This document shows, piece by piece, positions 1-7,342 of a DNA stretch of 8,140 bases. Both the position numbers and the translations under genes were made by a program. Origin of the DNA: Bacillota bacterium (GTDB lineage Bacteria > Bacillota_C > Negativicutes > CTSoil-072); contig JAGFXW010000102.1 of assembly GCA_017861495.1 (NCBI GenBank), forward strand, positions 1 through 8,140. Direction: 5' to 3'. A model generated the notes under the pieces. The model saw only the letters and a program-made list of their open reading frames with translations. It did not search any database and had not been told where the DNA came from. The first letter of the stretch is position 1. The number at the start of each line of letters is the position of its first letter.

Positions 1-69
1 AAGTATCTCATCAATCGCTTGATGAAGTTTTTGCCGGTTAATAATCTTATCACCGATATGCGTTAACAC
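1..69 (-). CDS. 5' end of an unidentified gene (possible small DNA-binding regulator)
   Basis: Only the first 23 codons are present; the gene runs off the left edge of the window. It starts with GTG at 69-67, preceded by AGGAG (82-78) with 8 nt spacing, and lies behind a good sigma-A-like promoter, so it is very likely real. The peptide begins VLTHIGDKIINRQKL and ends in a helix-like stretch (HQAIDEIL). From memory, similar N-termini occur in short helix-turn-helix proteins encoded near dusB in anaerobic Firmicutes, and B. subtilis also has a small HTH gene (yazB) beside dusB. That is a weak argument, because the putative HTH itself would be outside the window. The paired palindromes in the leader would suit an autoregulated regulator. 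The reading frame is well supported; the function is a guess. Confidence 0.6.
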   Translation of the reverse strand, partial: MLTHIGDKIINRQKLHQAIDEIL

Positions 70-77
70 GGCATCAT

Positions 78-145
78 CTCCTACGAATTTGTGTACACAG
101 GTTTGTGCACATAAATATTGTACCATGTTTCCTTTTATTCCTCAA
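78..145 (-). promoter_or_regulatory. Sigma-A-like promoter and RBS of the left-edge gene
   Basis: On the minus strand, a -35 box TTGAGG (145-140) is followed after exactly 17 nt by a -10 box TACAAT (122-117), which has 5 of 6 consensus bases. Transcription should start near position 110, giving a leader of about 40 nt with AGGAG at 82-78. The promoter lies just beyond the terminator of the preceding operon, so this gene is an independent transcription unit. Confidence 0.65.
88..111. promoter_or_regulatory. Paired palindromes, candidate operator
   Basis: Two perfect palindromes stand side by side: TGTGTACACA (90-99) and TGTGCACA (104-111). Their centres are 13 bp apart. Read on the plus strand they also form a direct repeat of TTTGTGTACA (88-97) and TTTGTGCACA (102-111) with one mismatch and a 14-nt period. 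They cover about +1 to +20 of the predicted transcript of the left-edge gene, a typical place for a repressor site. The binding protein is not known; the product of the gene itself is one candidate. Confidence 0.45.
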
Positions 146-174
146 GCTGACAACCAAATTTCCTATTGTTTTCC

Positions 175-208
175 AAAAAAGAAAAGCCGCAGGGAATTAT
201 CCCCACGG
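175..208 (-). terminator. Intrinsic terminator closing the birA-bioY-coaX-dusB operon
   Basis: Read on the minus strand, 208 to 187 folds into a 9-bp hairpin. The outer CCG/CGG and inner GGGA/TCCC pairs are joined by two G-U wobbles, with a TAAT tetraloop. A T-rich tail (C, TTTT, C, TTTTTT; 186-175) follows. The loop contains the TAA stop codon (199-197) of the upstream gene, so the end of the coding region forms the ascending arm. Confidence 0.8.
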
Positions 209-1153
209 TTCAAAGGGAAAACGTCGAATTACTTTTTTATAGATTGCCATTTTTAACACAGTATCATCATGGCTCATGCCTTTTTTCAACCCTTGCGCCG
301 CACGCAGTCCTTGCTGCATGGTCAGGCCCATATCACTCGTCAACTGTGACATCGTTGTACGCCGGGCGCTGACGAGCGATTCGTTGAGTTTTTTACCGGC
401 CTTGATGTTGTCCACAAACTCCTGCTCCAAATAAAATTTCGCCATATTGGTCAACGGGTTGCCACACGCTCCCCCGGCAGTTACCCCTAATACTTCCGGC
501 ATCGTATAGCGTATACTGAACTCAAGCGACTGTTTCAACTCATCCGTCTCTTTGATCAAGGATTCCAGCATCGTTCTAGGAGTACAAAGACCATACGTGG
601 AAAGTGCCCGGATCATTGCGTGTTCAATGGTATGGGCCTGTTCTTTTTCCACAAGGCCTCCCACGTTTGCCGTCATGCCAATTTCCCGGCCGGATTGCAA
701 ATCGGTACCATAAATAGTTACCGTAATATCCATTGGTCCATGAAACTCAGTATAGCCGCCTTGCGGAAGCCACCCTGCGCCGGAAATCACTGGATACTCT
801 TTGCGCATTTTCAAAAGGTCCAATGCTTCGATGTCGGAAGACACCACATAACGATCTTTGGTCTGCAGGCTATGCCAGCGAGCATGTACTTGCCCTTCCA
901 TAACTACCGTCAAAAAATTGGTTTCTACCCCAGCACCATCCACCAGCATTTTCCTTTTCACATCAACAATCCTGGTTACCACACCGACGGGATATAAATT
1001 TTGCTCATCAGCAATCCATGGACAAACGAGAATATCACGTCCTACGCCAATTTCCGCTAACATTTTCCCGGTCTGATCTTCTAGAAATACACCTGCAATT
1101 CGGCCGCCATTTGGTCGCGGCAATACTCCGTTAGCAACCGGCAGTATGATCAT
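197..1153 (-). CDS. Conserved-looking protein of unknown function, possible LON/PUA-like N-terminal half
   Basis: I do not recognise this family. The chosen ATG (1153-1151) gives 318 aa and has GGTGA (1166-1162) 8 nt upstream. An in-frame ATG at 1168 would add five residues, but a G-run touches it directly with no spacing. The protein appears soluble, with no signal peptide or membrane segment. Residues about 2-115 start [12 protein letters not shown], continue with [10 protein letters not shown] and then [11 protein letters not shown]. This loosely recalls the Lon N-terminal (LON/PUA-like) domain, where YEVGT.ARI precedes a VLVEG.ERA strand; this is my inference. The C-terminal half has [11 protein letters not shown] (His174, His178) followed by Cys190 and Cys230 in GGACGNP, possible metal or redox residues, and ends in a basic helical region. 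The start overlaps dusB by 23 nt, so translation is probably coupled. It is the last gene of the biotin-controlled operon. The reading frame is secure; the function is unknown. Confidence 0.85.
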   Translation of the reverse strand: MIILPVANGVLPRPNGGRIAGVFLEDQTGKMLAEIGVGRDILVCPWIADEQNLYPVGVVTRIVDVKRKMLVDGAGVETNFLTVVMEGQVHARWHSLQTKDRYVVSSDIEALDLLKMRKEYPVISGAGWLPQGGYTEFHGPMDITVTIYGTDLQSGREIGMTANVGGLVEKEQAHTIEHAMIRALSTYGLCTPRTMLESLIKETDELKQSLEFSIRYTMPEVLGVTAGGACGNPLTNMAKFYLEQEFVDNIKAGKKLNESLVSARRTTMSQLTSDMGLTMQQGLRAAQGLKKGMSHDDTVLKMAIYKKVIRRFPFEPWG

Positions 1154-2135
1154 GTTCCCGTTCACCATCCCCAGGTGTTTCCGCAGTAAAACTATCCAAT
1201 ATCGACAAAAAATCCTGCTGCGTTACGGCTTGGTTAAATCGTACCCGCAGTTGGGCTGACTTGGGAAGTCCTTTGGTATACCAAGCGGCGTGGCGCCGCA
1301 TTTCACGAATTGCCAAGTATTCCCCTTTCAGCGAAATCAGCATTTCCAAATGACGGAATAAGATTTTTTCCCGTTCCGACAAAGACACTCTGCTTGAATA
1401 TTGCCCGGTTTGAAAATATTCATTGATTTGCCGGAAAATCCACGGATTTCCCTGCGCGCCCCGGCCAATCATCAAGCCGTCGCAACCAGTAGTCTTCAGC
1501 ATTCGTTCCGCGTCCTCGGGCGTCCGGATATCCCCATTGCCGATCACCGGTATGCTGACAGCCTCTTTCACGGTTTGAATAATGCCCCAGTCGGCCTTGC
1601 CAGAATAAAATTGTTCCCTGGTGCGTCCATGAACAGCGATCGCACTCGCACCGGCCTTTTGCGCCAATTTTGCCAACTCCACAACATTGACGGATGATTC
1701 ATCCCATCCTTTGCGAAATTTGACCGTAACCGGAATATTCACCGCCTCAACAACAGAGCACATGACCCGGTACGCCAATTCCGGTTGGCGCATCAACGCA
1801 GCGCCGTCGCCATTTTTAATAATCTTCGGAGTAGGGCATCCCATATTAATATCAACGATATCGGCTCCGCCAGCGGTTACCATCCGAGCCGCCGCCGCCA
1901 TATTTTCCGGATCCGAGCCAAAGATCTGCACGGCCACAGGCCGTTCACGGTCATCGACGCGCATCAAATCCATCGTGTTTTCGTTACAGTACAATAAACC
2001 TTTACTGCTCACCATTTCCGAATATACCAGCGCACAACCCATTTCCTTGGTTAACAACCGAAATGGCAAATCAGTTACGCCGGCCATCGGCGCCAATAGC
2101 AACGGGCTTTTCAGTCGCACTGCGCCAATCTGCAT
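1131..2135 (-). CDS. dusB: tRNA-dihydrouridine synthase
   Basis: FMN-dependent enzyme that reduces specific uridines of tRNA to dihydrouridine, using NADPH, in the cytoplasm. The start at 2135 (334 aa) is set by GGAGG at 2149-2145 with 9 nt spacing; an upstream in-frame ATG at 2153 lies before that site. The TIM barrel carries the usual Dus signatures: APMAGVTD (15-22), DINMGCP with the catalytic Cys100, Lys139 in KFRKGW, HGRTR (169-173) and the FMN phosphate-binding GNGDI (199-203) and GRGAQGNPW (224-232). A helical tRNA-binding domain follows ([13 protein letters not shown]). Length and motifs fit the DusB/NifR3 group. In B. subtilis, dusB also lies downstream of coaX, though further away. 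It follows coaX by 58 nt with no convincing promoter between, so it should be read from the birA promoter. Its 3' end overlaps the next gene. Confidence 0.95.
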   Translation of the reverse strand: MQIGAVRLKSPLLLAPMAGVTDLPFRLLTKEMGCALVYSEMVSSKGLLYCNENTMDLMRVDDRERPVAVQIFGSDPENMAAAARMVTAGGADIVDINMGCPTPKIIKNGDGAALMRQPELAYRVMCSVVEAVNIPVTVKFRKGWDESSVNVVELAKLAQKAGASAIAVHGRTREQFYSGKADWGIIQTVKEAVSIPVIGNGDIRTPEDAERMLKTTGCDGLMIGRGAQGNPWIFRQINEYFQTGQYSSRVSLSEREKILFRHLEMLISLKGEYLAIREMRRHAAWYTKGLPKSAQLRVRFNQAVTQQDFLSILDSFTAETPGDGEREHDHTAGC

Positions 2136-2193
2136 CTTACAATTCCTCCACAATCATTCAGTTCACAACAACAAGTTCGTTTTAACTGTCAAA

Positions 2194-2958
2194 CTAGCGA
2201 TTTTGTTCGTACAATAACCGCAGTCCTTCCAAAGTCAAAAATGGCTCTACGACATTAATGGTACTTGATTCTTGGGCAATCAGGTTCGCTAATCCGCCGG
2301 TAGCCACAACCTTGGCATCTTCACCGGCTTCTTTTTTCATCCGCCGCACGATTTCGTCAACTTGTCCGACAAAACCAAAAATAATTCCTGACTGCATACT
2401 GGTGATGGTATTGCGGCAAATTACCGACCGCGGCACCGCTAATTCGATCCTCGGCAATTTCGCCGCCCGTTGGAACAAGGCGTCCGTCGAAATTCCGATA
2501 CCGGGAGCAATCGCTCCGCCAAGGTAATCGGCATTAGCCGAAACATAACAAAAAGTAGTTGCCGTACCGAAGTCAACAATAATCAAGGGACCGCCGTACT
2601 TTTGGAAAGCCGCCATCGCATTGACAATCCGGTCAGCTCCAACCTCCCGCGGATTTTCATATTTTATGCAGATACCCGTTTTCACTCCCGGTCCAACTAA
2701 CAACGGGTCCACAAAAAAGTACCGCTGACACATGCGCGTCAGGGGAACGATTAACGGCGGCACAACGGAAGATATGGCGACCGCCTTTATGTCCCGCATG
2801 TTTATTCCCCGAAACGCAAAGAGATTATGCAATAAAATGCCGTATTCATCACTGGTTTTTTGTTTGTCACTGGAAATCCGCCAGTGATAGAGCAGCGTTT
2901 CCTTATCATAAACGCCCAGCACAATATTCGTATTGCCAACATCAAATACCAAAAGCAT
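2194..2958 (-). CDS. coaX: Type III pantothenate kinase
   Basis: Phosphorylates pantothenate to 4'-phosphopantothenate, the first step of coenzyme A synthesis. The type III enzymes need a monovalent cation and are not feedback-inhibited by CoA. The 254-aa protein has full family length and an ASKHA-fold kinase layout: the phosphate loop DVGNTN (6-11), SSVVPP (63-68), GADRIVNA with the catalytic Asp109 (107-114), DFGTATTF (129-136), GGAIAPGI (147-154) and TGGLA (220-224). The ATG at 2958 has GGAGG 7 nt upstream. It lies 38 nt after bioY. Pairing of birA with coaX is common in Firmicutes; here bioY is added between them, so biotin uptake, biotin attachment and CoA synthesis are expressed together. 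All three feed acetyl-CoA carboxylase and other biotin enzymes. Confidence 0.96.
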   Translation of the reverse strand: MLLVFDVGNTNIVLGVYDKETLLYHWRISSDKQKTSDEYGILLHNLFAFRGINMRDIKAVAISSVVPPLIVPLTRMCQRYFFVDPLLVGPGVKTGICIKYENPREVGADRIVNAMAAFQKYGGPLIIVDFGTATTFCYVSANADYLGGAIAPGIGISTDALFQRAAKLPRIELAVPRSVICRNTITSMQSGIIFGFVGQVDEIVRRMKKEAGEDAKVVATGGLANLIAQESSTINVVEPFLTLEGLRLLYEQNR

Positions 2959-2996
2959 ATTTTATCCTCCCCATTCTCACACATTGTCGTATCAAA

Positions 2997-3554
2997 TTAA
3001 TTATGAAGCAACCCTGCTTGCATCAATGCGCCTCGCACTCTTACGCCTAAAAAGGCCGCCAAAGCAATTTTAAAAATATCGAAAGGAAAAAACGGCATAA
3101 CTACTAATAAAAATCCCTGTTGGATTGACATCGCTTTATGCAAAAGCCACGTAAAACCGATTATAAAACCGAAAAGTCCGCAAGCGTATATAACGAACAA
3201 ACCGGCCAACATGACGATAAACATTCGCGTGTAGGACAATGGCCAATGGGCTGCCAACCAGCCAACAAGAGCCGCACAGCATAGGAACCCAACAATAAAG
3301 CCCCCAGTCGGCCCGACTAAAACAGTAATACCAGCTTTCCCCTGGGCAAAAACCGGCAACCCAAAAATTCCTAGTGTAATCCAGATACCAACGCTCATTG
3401 TTCCCCAGCGGGAACCCAACAATACCCCGGCCAGCATAATAAACAACACTTGTAATGTATGCGGAACCGGAGAAAAAGGAAGAGGAAACGCAATTTGAGA
3501 GCTTATTGTGATTAAAGCAGCAAATAAACCAGTTAAAATCATATTACGCAACAT
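2997..3554 (-). CDS. bioY: Biotin transporter substrate-binding (S) component BioY
   Basis: Integral membrane protein that captures biotin; in ECF transporters it works with the shared EcfT and EcfA1/A2 energising module, whose genes are not in this window. The 185-aa protein has about six hydrophobic segments (roughly 5-25, 31-48, 53-70, 80-100, 112-135 and 146-170). It carries the BioY signatures GLPVFAQGKAG (65-75) followed by GPTGGFIVGF (81-90), and PFFPFDIFK (154-162) near the C-terminus. The ATG shares one base with the birA stop codon (TAATG), and AGGAGG plus AGGG lie just upstream inside birA, so the two genes are translationally coupled. Expression should fall when biotin is plentiful, through the BirA operator upstream of birA. 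Confidence 0.95.
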   Translation of the reverse strand: MLRNMILTGLFAALITISSQIAFPLPFSPVPHTLQVLFIMLAGVLLGSRWGTMSVGIWITLGIFGLPVFAQGKAGITVLVGPTGGFIVGFLCCAALVGWLAAHWPLSYTRMFIVMLAGLFVIYACGLFGFIIGFTWLLHKAMSIQQGFLLVVMPFFPFDIFKIALAAFLGVRVRGALMQAGLLHN

Positions 3555-4543
3555 TAAAATACCCTTCCTCCTTCACTAGGACGTATCTTAACATCGCCCG
3601 CCAATATACTTTCTTTGCCGTGATCAGTCTCCACCAACAACGCTCCGGCATCATCTATGTCAACCGCCAACCCGCAAAACTTCCGTTCTGGCATGGTGAC
3701 ATCGACCATTTGGCCAAGAGTGACCGTCATTCTTCGCCATTCCTCAAAAATGCGCCCAAATCCATCACAACAAACTTCTTCATACAATCGTTCCAACTGC
3801 AATAAAACTTCTGCTAATAAATTCACCCTCGACAGGAAAGATCCCTTCACCATTGACAGTGATGTGGCGATGGAATGAATTTCTTCGGGTAAATCACTTG
3901 ACTGCACATTTACGTTAATGCCAATCCCTAGAACAATATAATTAATACCATCCATCTCTGCGTTCATTTCCGTCAAAATACCAGCAATTTTTTTATTTTT
4001 ATAAACAATATCATTAGGCCACTTAATTCCCGAACTTACACCTGTACAATTGAGGATTGCCCGATTGACGGCCACTGCCGCCATTAACGTAAATTTAGGC
4101 GCTTCCTGCGGCAAAAAGCGCGGACGCAAAATAACAGAAAACCAAATACCTGTTCCGGGAGGCGAAACCCATTTTCGCGCCAGCCGGCCGCGCCCGGCAG
4201 TCTGTTCTTCTGCCAAAACAATCGTTCCGGCCGGTTTTCCCTCGCCTGCTAATTTTTTTGCTTCGTCGTTCGTCGACCCAATGCTGGAAAAATAAGAAAT
4301 GTTTCGCCCTAACCATTCCGTATCAAGATGAAAATCTACTTCTCCGGGAAGAAGCAAATCCGGCGCCTGCCGTAAACAATAGCCTTTTCGCGGATGCGAC
4401 TCAATAAGATACCCTTCCTGCTTTATAGCCTGAATATGTTTCCAAATCGCAGTACGTGAAACTGCCAGCTGTTTGCTGATCATTTCGCCTGACACATACT
4501 GATTCGAATGCTGGCGCAATAATTCGAAAATTTTTGTCCGCAA
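3554..4543 (-). CDS. birA: Bifunctional biotin-protein ligase / biotin operon repressor
   Basis: Activates biotin to biotinyl-5'-AMP and attaches it to the lysine of biotin carrier proteins; as holo-repressor it binds biotin operators. The TTG at 4543 gives 329 aa and sits 7 nt from AGGAGG (4556-4551). A longer in-frame TTG at 4594 lies upstream of the -10 box and cannot be the start. Domains in order: N-terminal winged helix (about 1-60, recognition region ISKQLAVSRTAIWKHI), catalytic domain with the biotinyl-AMP loop GRGRLAR (117-123), KWPNDI (174-179), KKIAGILTE and GIGINVN (206-212), and a C-terminal SH3-like domain (about 271-320) ending with DVKIRP. The HTH domain marks it as a class II, regulatory BirA. 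It is the first gene of the operon whose promoter carries a matching operator, so autorepression is expected. Confidence 0.96.
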   Translation of the reverse strand: MRTKIFELLRQHSNQYVSGEMISKQLAVSRTAIWKHIQAIKQEGYLIESHPRKGYCLRQAPDLLLPGEVDFHLDTEWLGRNISYFSSIGSTNDEAKKLAGEGKPAGTIVLAEEQTAGRGRLARKWVSPPGTGIWFSVILRPRFLPQEAPKFTLMAAVAVNRAILNCTGVSSGIKWPNDIVYKNKKIAGILTEMNAEMDGINYIVLGIGINVNVQSSDLPEEIHSIATSLSMVKGSFLSRVNLLAEVLLQLERLYEEVCCDGFGRIFEEWRRMTVTLGQMVDVTMPERKFCGLAVDIDDAGALLVETDHGKESILAGDVKIRPSEGGRVF

Positions 4544-4558
4544 AAACAACCCTCCTCG

Positions 4559-4598
4559 CAAATTGTTATCCACATTATAGTTTATGGTTAACAATTTG
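4559..4598. promoter_or_regulatory. BirA (biotin) operator
   Basis: An inverted repeat with 13-bp arms and only one mismatch: CAAATTGTTAACC on the minus strand (4598-4586) and GGATAACAATTTG (4571-4559), separated by 14 bp. This agrees with the known bacterial BirA site, in which TTGT(A/T)AACC and GGTT(A/T)ACAA arms stand about 14-16 bp apart. The site covers the spacer, the -10 box and the start region of the birA promoter, so bound BirA would block RNA polymerase. Binding is inferred from the pattern and from the adjacent birA and bioY. Confidence 0.85.
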
Positions 4599-4602
4599 TA
4601 AA
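4574..4602 (-). promoter_or_regulatory. Promoter of the birA operon
   Basis: A -35 box TTTACA (4602-4597) and a perfect -10 box TATAAT (4579-4574) are separated by exactly 17 nt on the minus strand. The expected transcription start is near 4567, leaving a leader of about 24 nt before the TTG start of birA, with AGGAGG at 4556-4551. The promoter is embedded in the BirA operator. Confidence 0.85.
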
Positions 4603-4619
4603 GGCGCTCCTGCGAGACA

Positions 4620-4628
4620 TTAACAATT
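4620..4628. repeat. Extra copy of the BirA half-site core
   Basis: TTAACAATT occurs here (4620-4628) and again inside the right arm of the BirA operator (4588-4596), in the same orientation and 32 bp apart, about three helical turns. It lies upstream of the -35 box of the birA promoter and next to the ftsH terminator tail. It has no matching second arm at the usual distance, so it may be an accessory half-site or chance in AT-rich DNA. Confidence 0.3.
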
Positions 4629-4632
4629 AGTC

Positions 4633-4671
4633 AAAAAAATACGGTCTCCCGCAACCTTTGGCAGACCGTAT
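4633..4671 (-). terminator. Intrinsic terminator after ftsH
   Basis: On the minus strand a perfect 9-bp stem, ATACGGTCT (4671-4663) with AGACCGTAT (4647-4639), encloses a 15-nt loop and runs into seven T residues (4639-4633). It starts 47 nt after the ftsH stop codon and separates the tilS-hpt-ftsH unit from the birA operon. Confidence 0.92.
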
Positions 4672-4717
4672 CTCTTTAATTGATAAAATTCAACAAGGTT
4701 CAAGCAACCGATATCCT

Positions 4718-6646
4718 TTAGAGATGAGAAATATAAACTGTTTTTGAATCTGTACTCCCTACTCCGGTTTCTTCCGTCAGCGGTTTTTCACTCACGGCAG
4801 GAGCAGTCTTAATCACAGGGTTTTCGCTATCATTCAGCGCATCGCCATCATCAGTAATTTTTCCATCTTTTATCAATTGTTCCAACTGATTGGCTTCCAA
4901 AGTCTCCCGTATCATCAACGCTTCGGCAATTGCCTGCAGTTTATCCCTGTTGTTCTTTAATATCTCTTCTGTCTTGGCATACGCATCTTCAATAATACGA
5001 CGAACTTCCTGGTCGATTGCGTAAGCAACCTCTTCACTGTAATTGCGGTCACGTCCAAGGTCTCTGCCCAAAAAGACTTGTTCGTCCCTATGACCAAACG
5101 AGATTGGCCCCAGCGCGTCACTCATGCCGAATTCGCAAATCATTTTGCGGGCCAAAGAAGTAGCCCTCTCCAGGTCATTCTGCGCACCAGTACTAATTTC
5201 ATCCAAAACCAAGGCTTCGGCAACCCGCCCGCCAAGGAACGTTTTCAATTGGTCTAATAACTCGGAACGCGTTGCATAGTAACGGTCTTCTTTCGGCAGC
5301 ATCAAAGTATATCCACCTGCGCGGCCGCGAGGAATAATAGAAACTTTATGAACAGGATCGGTATGGCTAAGCATCATCCCTACCAACGCATGGCCTGCTT
5401 CATGGTAAGCCGTTAATTTCTTTTCATTTTCACTGATTACCCGGCTCTTCCGCTCCGGCCCAGCCATAACCCGTTCTACCGATTCTTCCAATTCCGGCAT
5501 TTCAATCCGCTTTTTATTGCGACGGGCCGCCAGCAAAGCGGCTTCATTCACTAAATTACTCAGGTCAGCGCCGGTAAAGCCCGGCGTACGGCGCGCCAAA
5601 ACGTCAAGGTTTACATGATTGCCCAAAGGCTTTCCGCGGGTATGGACCTTCAAAATCTCCATCCGGCCTTTAACATCCGGTTTATCAACGACAATTTGCC
5701 GGTCAAACCGGCCTGGGCGCAATAACGCCGGATCAAGGATATCCGGACGGTTTGTGGCCGCAATGATAATAATTCCTTCATTAACGCCAAACCCATCCAT
5801 TTCGACCAACAATTGGTTCAACGTTTGTTCACGCTCGTCATGACCGCCGCCAAGACCAGCGCCGCGCTGGCGGCCAACCGCATCGATTTCATCGATGAAC
5901 ACAATACAGGGTGAATTTTTCTTCGCCTGTTCAAAAAGGTCCCGGACACGCGAAGCGCCAACCCCAACAAACATCTCAACAAAATCCGAGCCGCTAATGC
6001 TAAAGAACGGAACTCCCGCTTCGCCGGCAACGGCGCGGGCTAATAAGGTTTTTCCGGTACCAGGCGGCCCGTACAATAAAACACCTTTAGGTATCCTGGC
6101 CCCCAATTCGTTAAATTTCTTTGGATGCTTTAGGAATTCTACAACCTCTTCCAGTTCTTGCTTTGATTCATCGGCACCGGCAACATCGGCAAAAGTAACC
6201 TTATTTTTGTCTTCCGTATTAAGTTTGGCCCTGCTTTTGCCAAACGACATGACGCGGTTTCCACCGCCCTGCGTCTGCTGCATAATGAAAAACCAAACCC
6301 CAATCAACAATAGCATAGGCAGGATCGAAGAAAAAATCGTCGTCCACCATGGCGGCTGCGGCGGCTGCTCCGCCTTTATATCTACGCCTTTTTCCCGCAA
6401 TGTATTAATCAGAGCCGGGTCATTGGGAGTGACTGTGGTAAATTCCTGTCCGTCCTTAAGCTTGCCTCGGATCATATTATCAACTATGGTTACACGTTCT
6501 ACATTCTGTTCTTCAACAGACCGCATAAATTGAGTATAAGTAATCTCCTGCTTATTTGTAGTTCGTGATGAGTAATAATCAATAATTGATATGGCTATTA
6601 TGATAATTAGTAGATAGAAACTAACATTACGAAAAAACTTATTCAA
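4718..6646 (-). CDS. ftsH: ATP-dependent zinc metalloprotease FtsH
   Basis: Membrane-anchored hexameric AAA+ protease that unfolds and degrades damaged membrane proteins and unstable regulators. The start is TTG (6646-6644), supported by AGGAGG (6660-6655) 8 nt upstream; the protein is 642 aa, normal for the family. TM1 spans about residues 10-25, then a short extracytoplasmic domain with a proline-rich end (EQPPQPPWW), and TM2 about 103-122. The AAA+ domain has Walker A GPPGTGKT (193-200), pore loop FVG (226-228), Walker B IVFIDEID (248-255) and a second region of homology ending RPGRFDR (310-316). The protease domain has the zinc motif HEAGH (415-419), with Asp491 in [11 protein letters not shown] as likely third ligand. 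The last 40 or so residues are an acidic, Ser/Thr-rich tail without clear fold. It has its own promoter and a strong terminator, but read-through from hpt is likely. Confidence 0.98.
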   Translation of the reverse strand: MNKFFRNVSFYLLIIIIAISIIDYYSSRTTNKQEITYTQFMRSVEEQNVERVTIVDNMIRGKLKDGQEFTTVTPNDPALINTLREKGVDIKAEQPPQPPWWTTIFSSILPMLLLIGVWFFIMQQTQGGGNRVMSFGKSRAKLNTEDKNKVTFADVAGADESKQELEEVVEFLKHPKKFNELGARIPKGVLLYGPPGTGKTLLARAVAGEAGVPFFSISGSDFVEMFVGVGASRVRDLFEQAKKNSPCIVFIDEIDAVGRQRGAGLGGGHDEREQTLNQLLVEMDGFGVNEGIIIIAATNRPDILDPALLRPGRFDRQIVVDKPDVKGRMEILKVHTRGKPLGNHVNLDVLARRTPGFTGADLSNLVNEAALLAARRNKKRIEMPELEESVERVMAGPERKSRVISENEKKLTAYHEAGHALVGMMLSHTDPVHKVSIIPRGRAGGYTLMLPKEDRYYATRSELLDQLKTFLGGRVAEALVLDEISTGAQNDLERATSLARKMICEFGMSDALGPISFGHRDEQVFLGRDLGRDRNYSEEVAYAIDQEVRRIIEDAYAKTEEILKNNRDKLQAIAEALMIRETLEANQLEQLIKDGKITDDGDALNDSENPVIKTAPAVSEKPLTEETGVGSTDSKTVYISHL

Positions 6647-6712
6647 TCACTAGCCCTCCTCTCACTGGAACAAACAAAAACATCCGTCGATGATTGCTAT
6701 CCATAGGTCCAT

Positions 6713-6741
6713 ATTATATCATACTCTTTATAAACTAACAA
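6713..6741 (-). promoter_or_regulatory. Promoter of ftsH
   Basis: In the 162-nt gap between hpt and ftsH, a -35 box TTGTTA (6741-6736; 4 of 6 consensus bases) and a perfect -10 box TATAAT (6718-6713) stand 17 nt apart on the minus strand. Transcription would start near 6706, giving a leader of about 60 nt before the TTG start. I see no CIRCE element in the leader. Confidence 0.7.
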
Positions 6742-6808
6742 CAATAAGGTCGTCTGCTGAACATCCCAGTTCTCGACATTTCTTGTTTTTACGGCTATCA
6801 AACCAACC

Positions 6809-7342
6809 TCATTTTGAGGTATTTTTAGGAATACCAATAAACGGTAAATTTCGATATTTTCCGGCAAAATCCAACCCGTAACCGACAACAAAGTGATCCG
6901 GGATAGTGAAGCCGTTATAATCAACCGGTACATCGGCTTTTCTGCGTTCCGGTTTATTTAATAATGTGCAGATTTTAATACTGCGCGGTTTCCGCGATTT
7001 TAAATTCTCCACCAAATAACTCAAGGTTAAGCCTGAGTCAATAATATCCTCAACAATGAGAATATGTTTTCCTTCCACATCTTCATCCAAATCCTTGAGA
7101 ATTCGCACTACTCCAGTGGATGATGTTGAAGACCCGTAGCTCGAAACGGCCATAAAATCAAACACTACCGGCACTTGTACCGCCCTGGCCAAGTCAGCCA
7201 TAAAAATGATTGCTCCGCGCAAAACACCTATCATGAGGATTTCCTGCCCCGCATAATCCTGCGTTAATTGCGCGCCCAATTCTTTTACCCTTGCCGCAAG
7301 TTGCTCTTCACTGAATAAAACTTCTTGTATCTCTTCTAACAC
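6809..7342 (-). CDS. hpt: Hypoxanthine phosphoribosyltransferase
   Basis: Purine salvage enzyme that joins hypoxanthine (and usually guanine) to PRPP to give IMP or GMP, in the cytoplasm. The protein is 177 aa, full length for bacterial HPRT. Visible motifs are GVLRGA (39-44), the flexible loop SSYGSST (67-73), the PRPP-binding signature VEDIIDSGLTL (97-107), the base-contacting Lys130 in LLNKP, and VGYGLDFAGKYRNLP (153-167). The start is GTG (7342-7340) with AGGAGG 9 nt upstream inside tilS; it overlaps the tilS stop by 7 nt, so translation is probably coupled. The order tilS-hpt-ftsH is conserved across Firmicutes, where TilS and Hpt are also reported to act together on the ftsH promoter in Bacillus. 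Whether that happens here is not shown by the sequence. Confidence 0.97.
   Translation of the reverse strand: MLEEIQEVLFSEEQLAARVKELGAQLTQDYAGQEILMIGVLRGAIIFMADLARAVQVPVVFDFMAVSSYGSSTSSTGVVRILKDLDEDVEGKHILIVEDIIDSGLTLSYLVENLKSRKPRSIKICTLLNKPERRKADVPVDYNGFTIPDHFVVGYGLDFAGKYRNLPFIGIPKNTSK

Noticed and set aside
2136..2193. Perfect -35 box (TTGACA) between coaX and dusB
   Set aside because: No acceptable -10 hexamer occurs 15-19 nt downstream on the minus strand, so I do not call an internal promoter.
1687..2217. Plus-strand open frame of 176 codons across dusB and the dusB-coaX gap
   Set aside because: It is antisense to conserved dusB coding sequence and gives no recognisable protein.
5895..6533. 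Long plus-strand open frame of 212 codons inside ftsH
   Set aside because: It is antisense to the strongly conserved AAA+ region of ftsH, and its protein looks like a shadow with no recognisable domain.
6672..6700. CATC/GATG mini-hairpin followed by T-rich sequence in the ftsH leader
   Set aside because: A 4-bp stem is too weak to call an attenuator or terminator.
6806..6820. Short hairpin ACCTCA/TGAGGT overlapping the hpt stop codon
   Set aside because: The stem is only 6 bp and is not followed by a T-run, so it is not a convincing terminator; read-through from hpt into ftsH seems likely.
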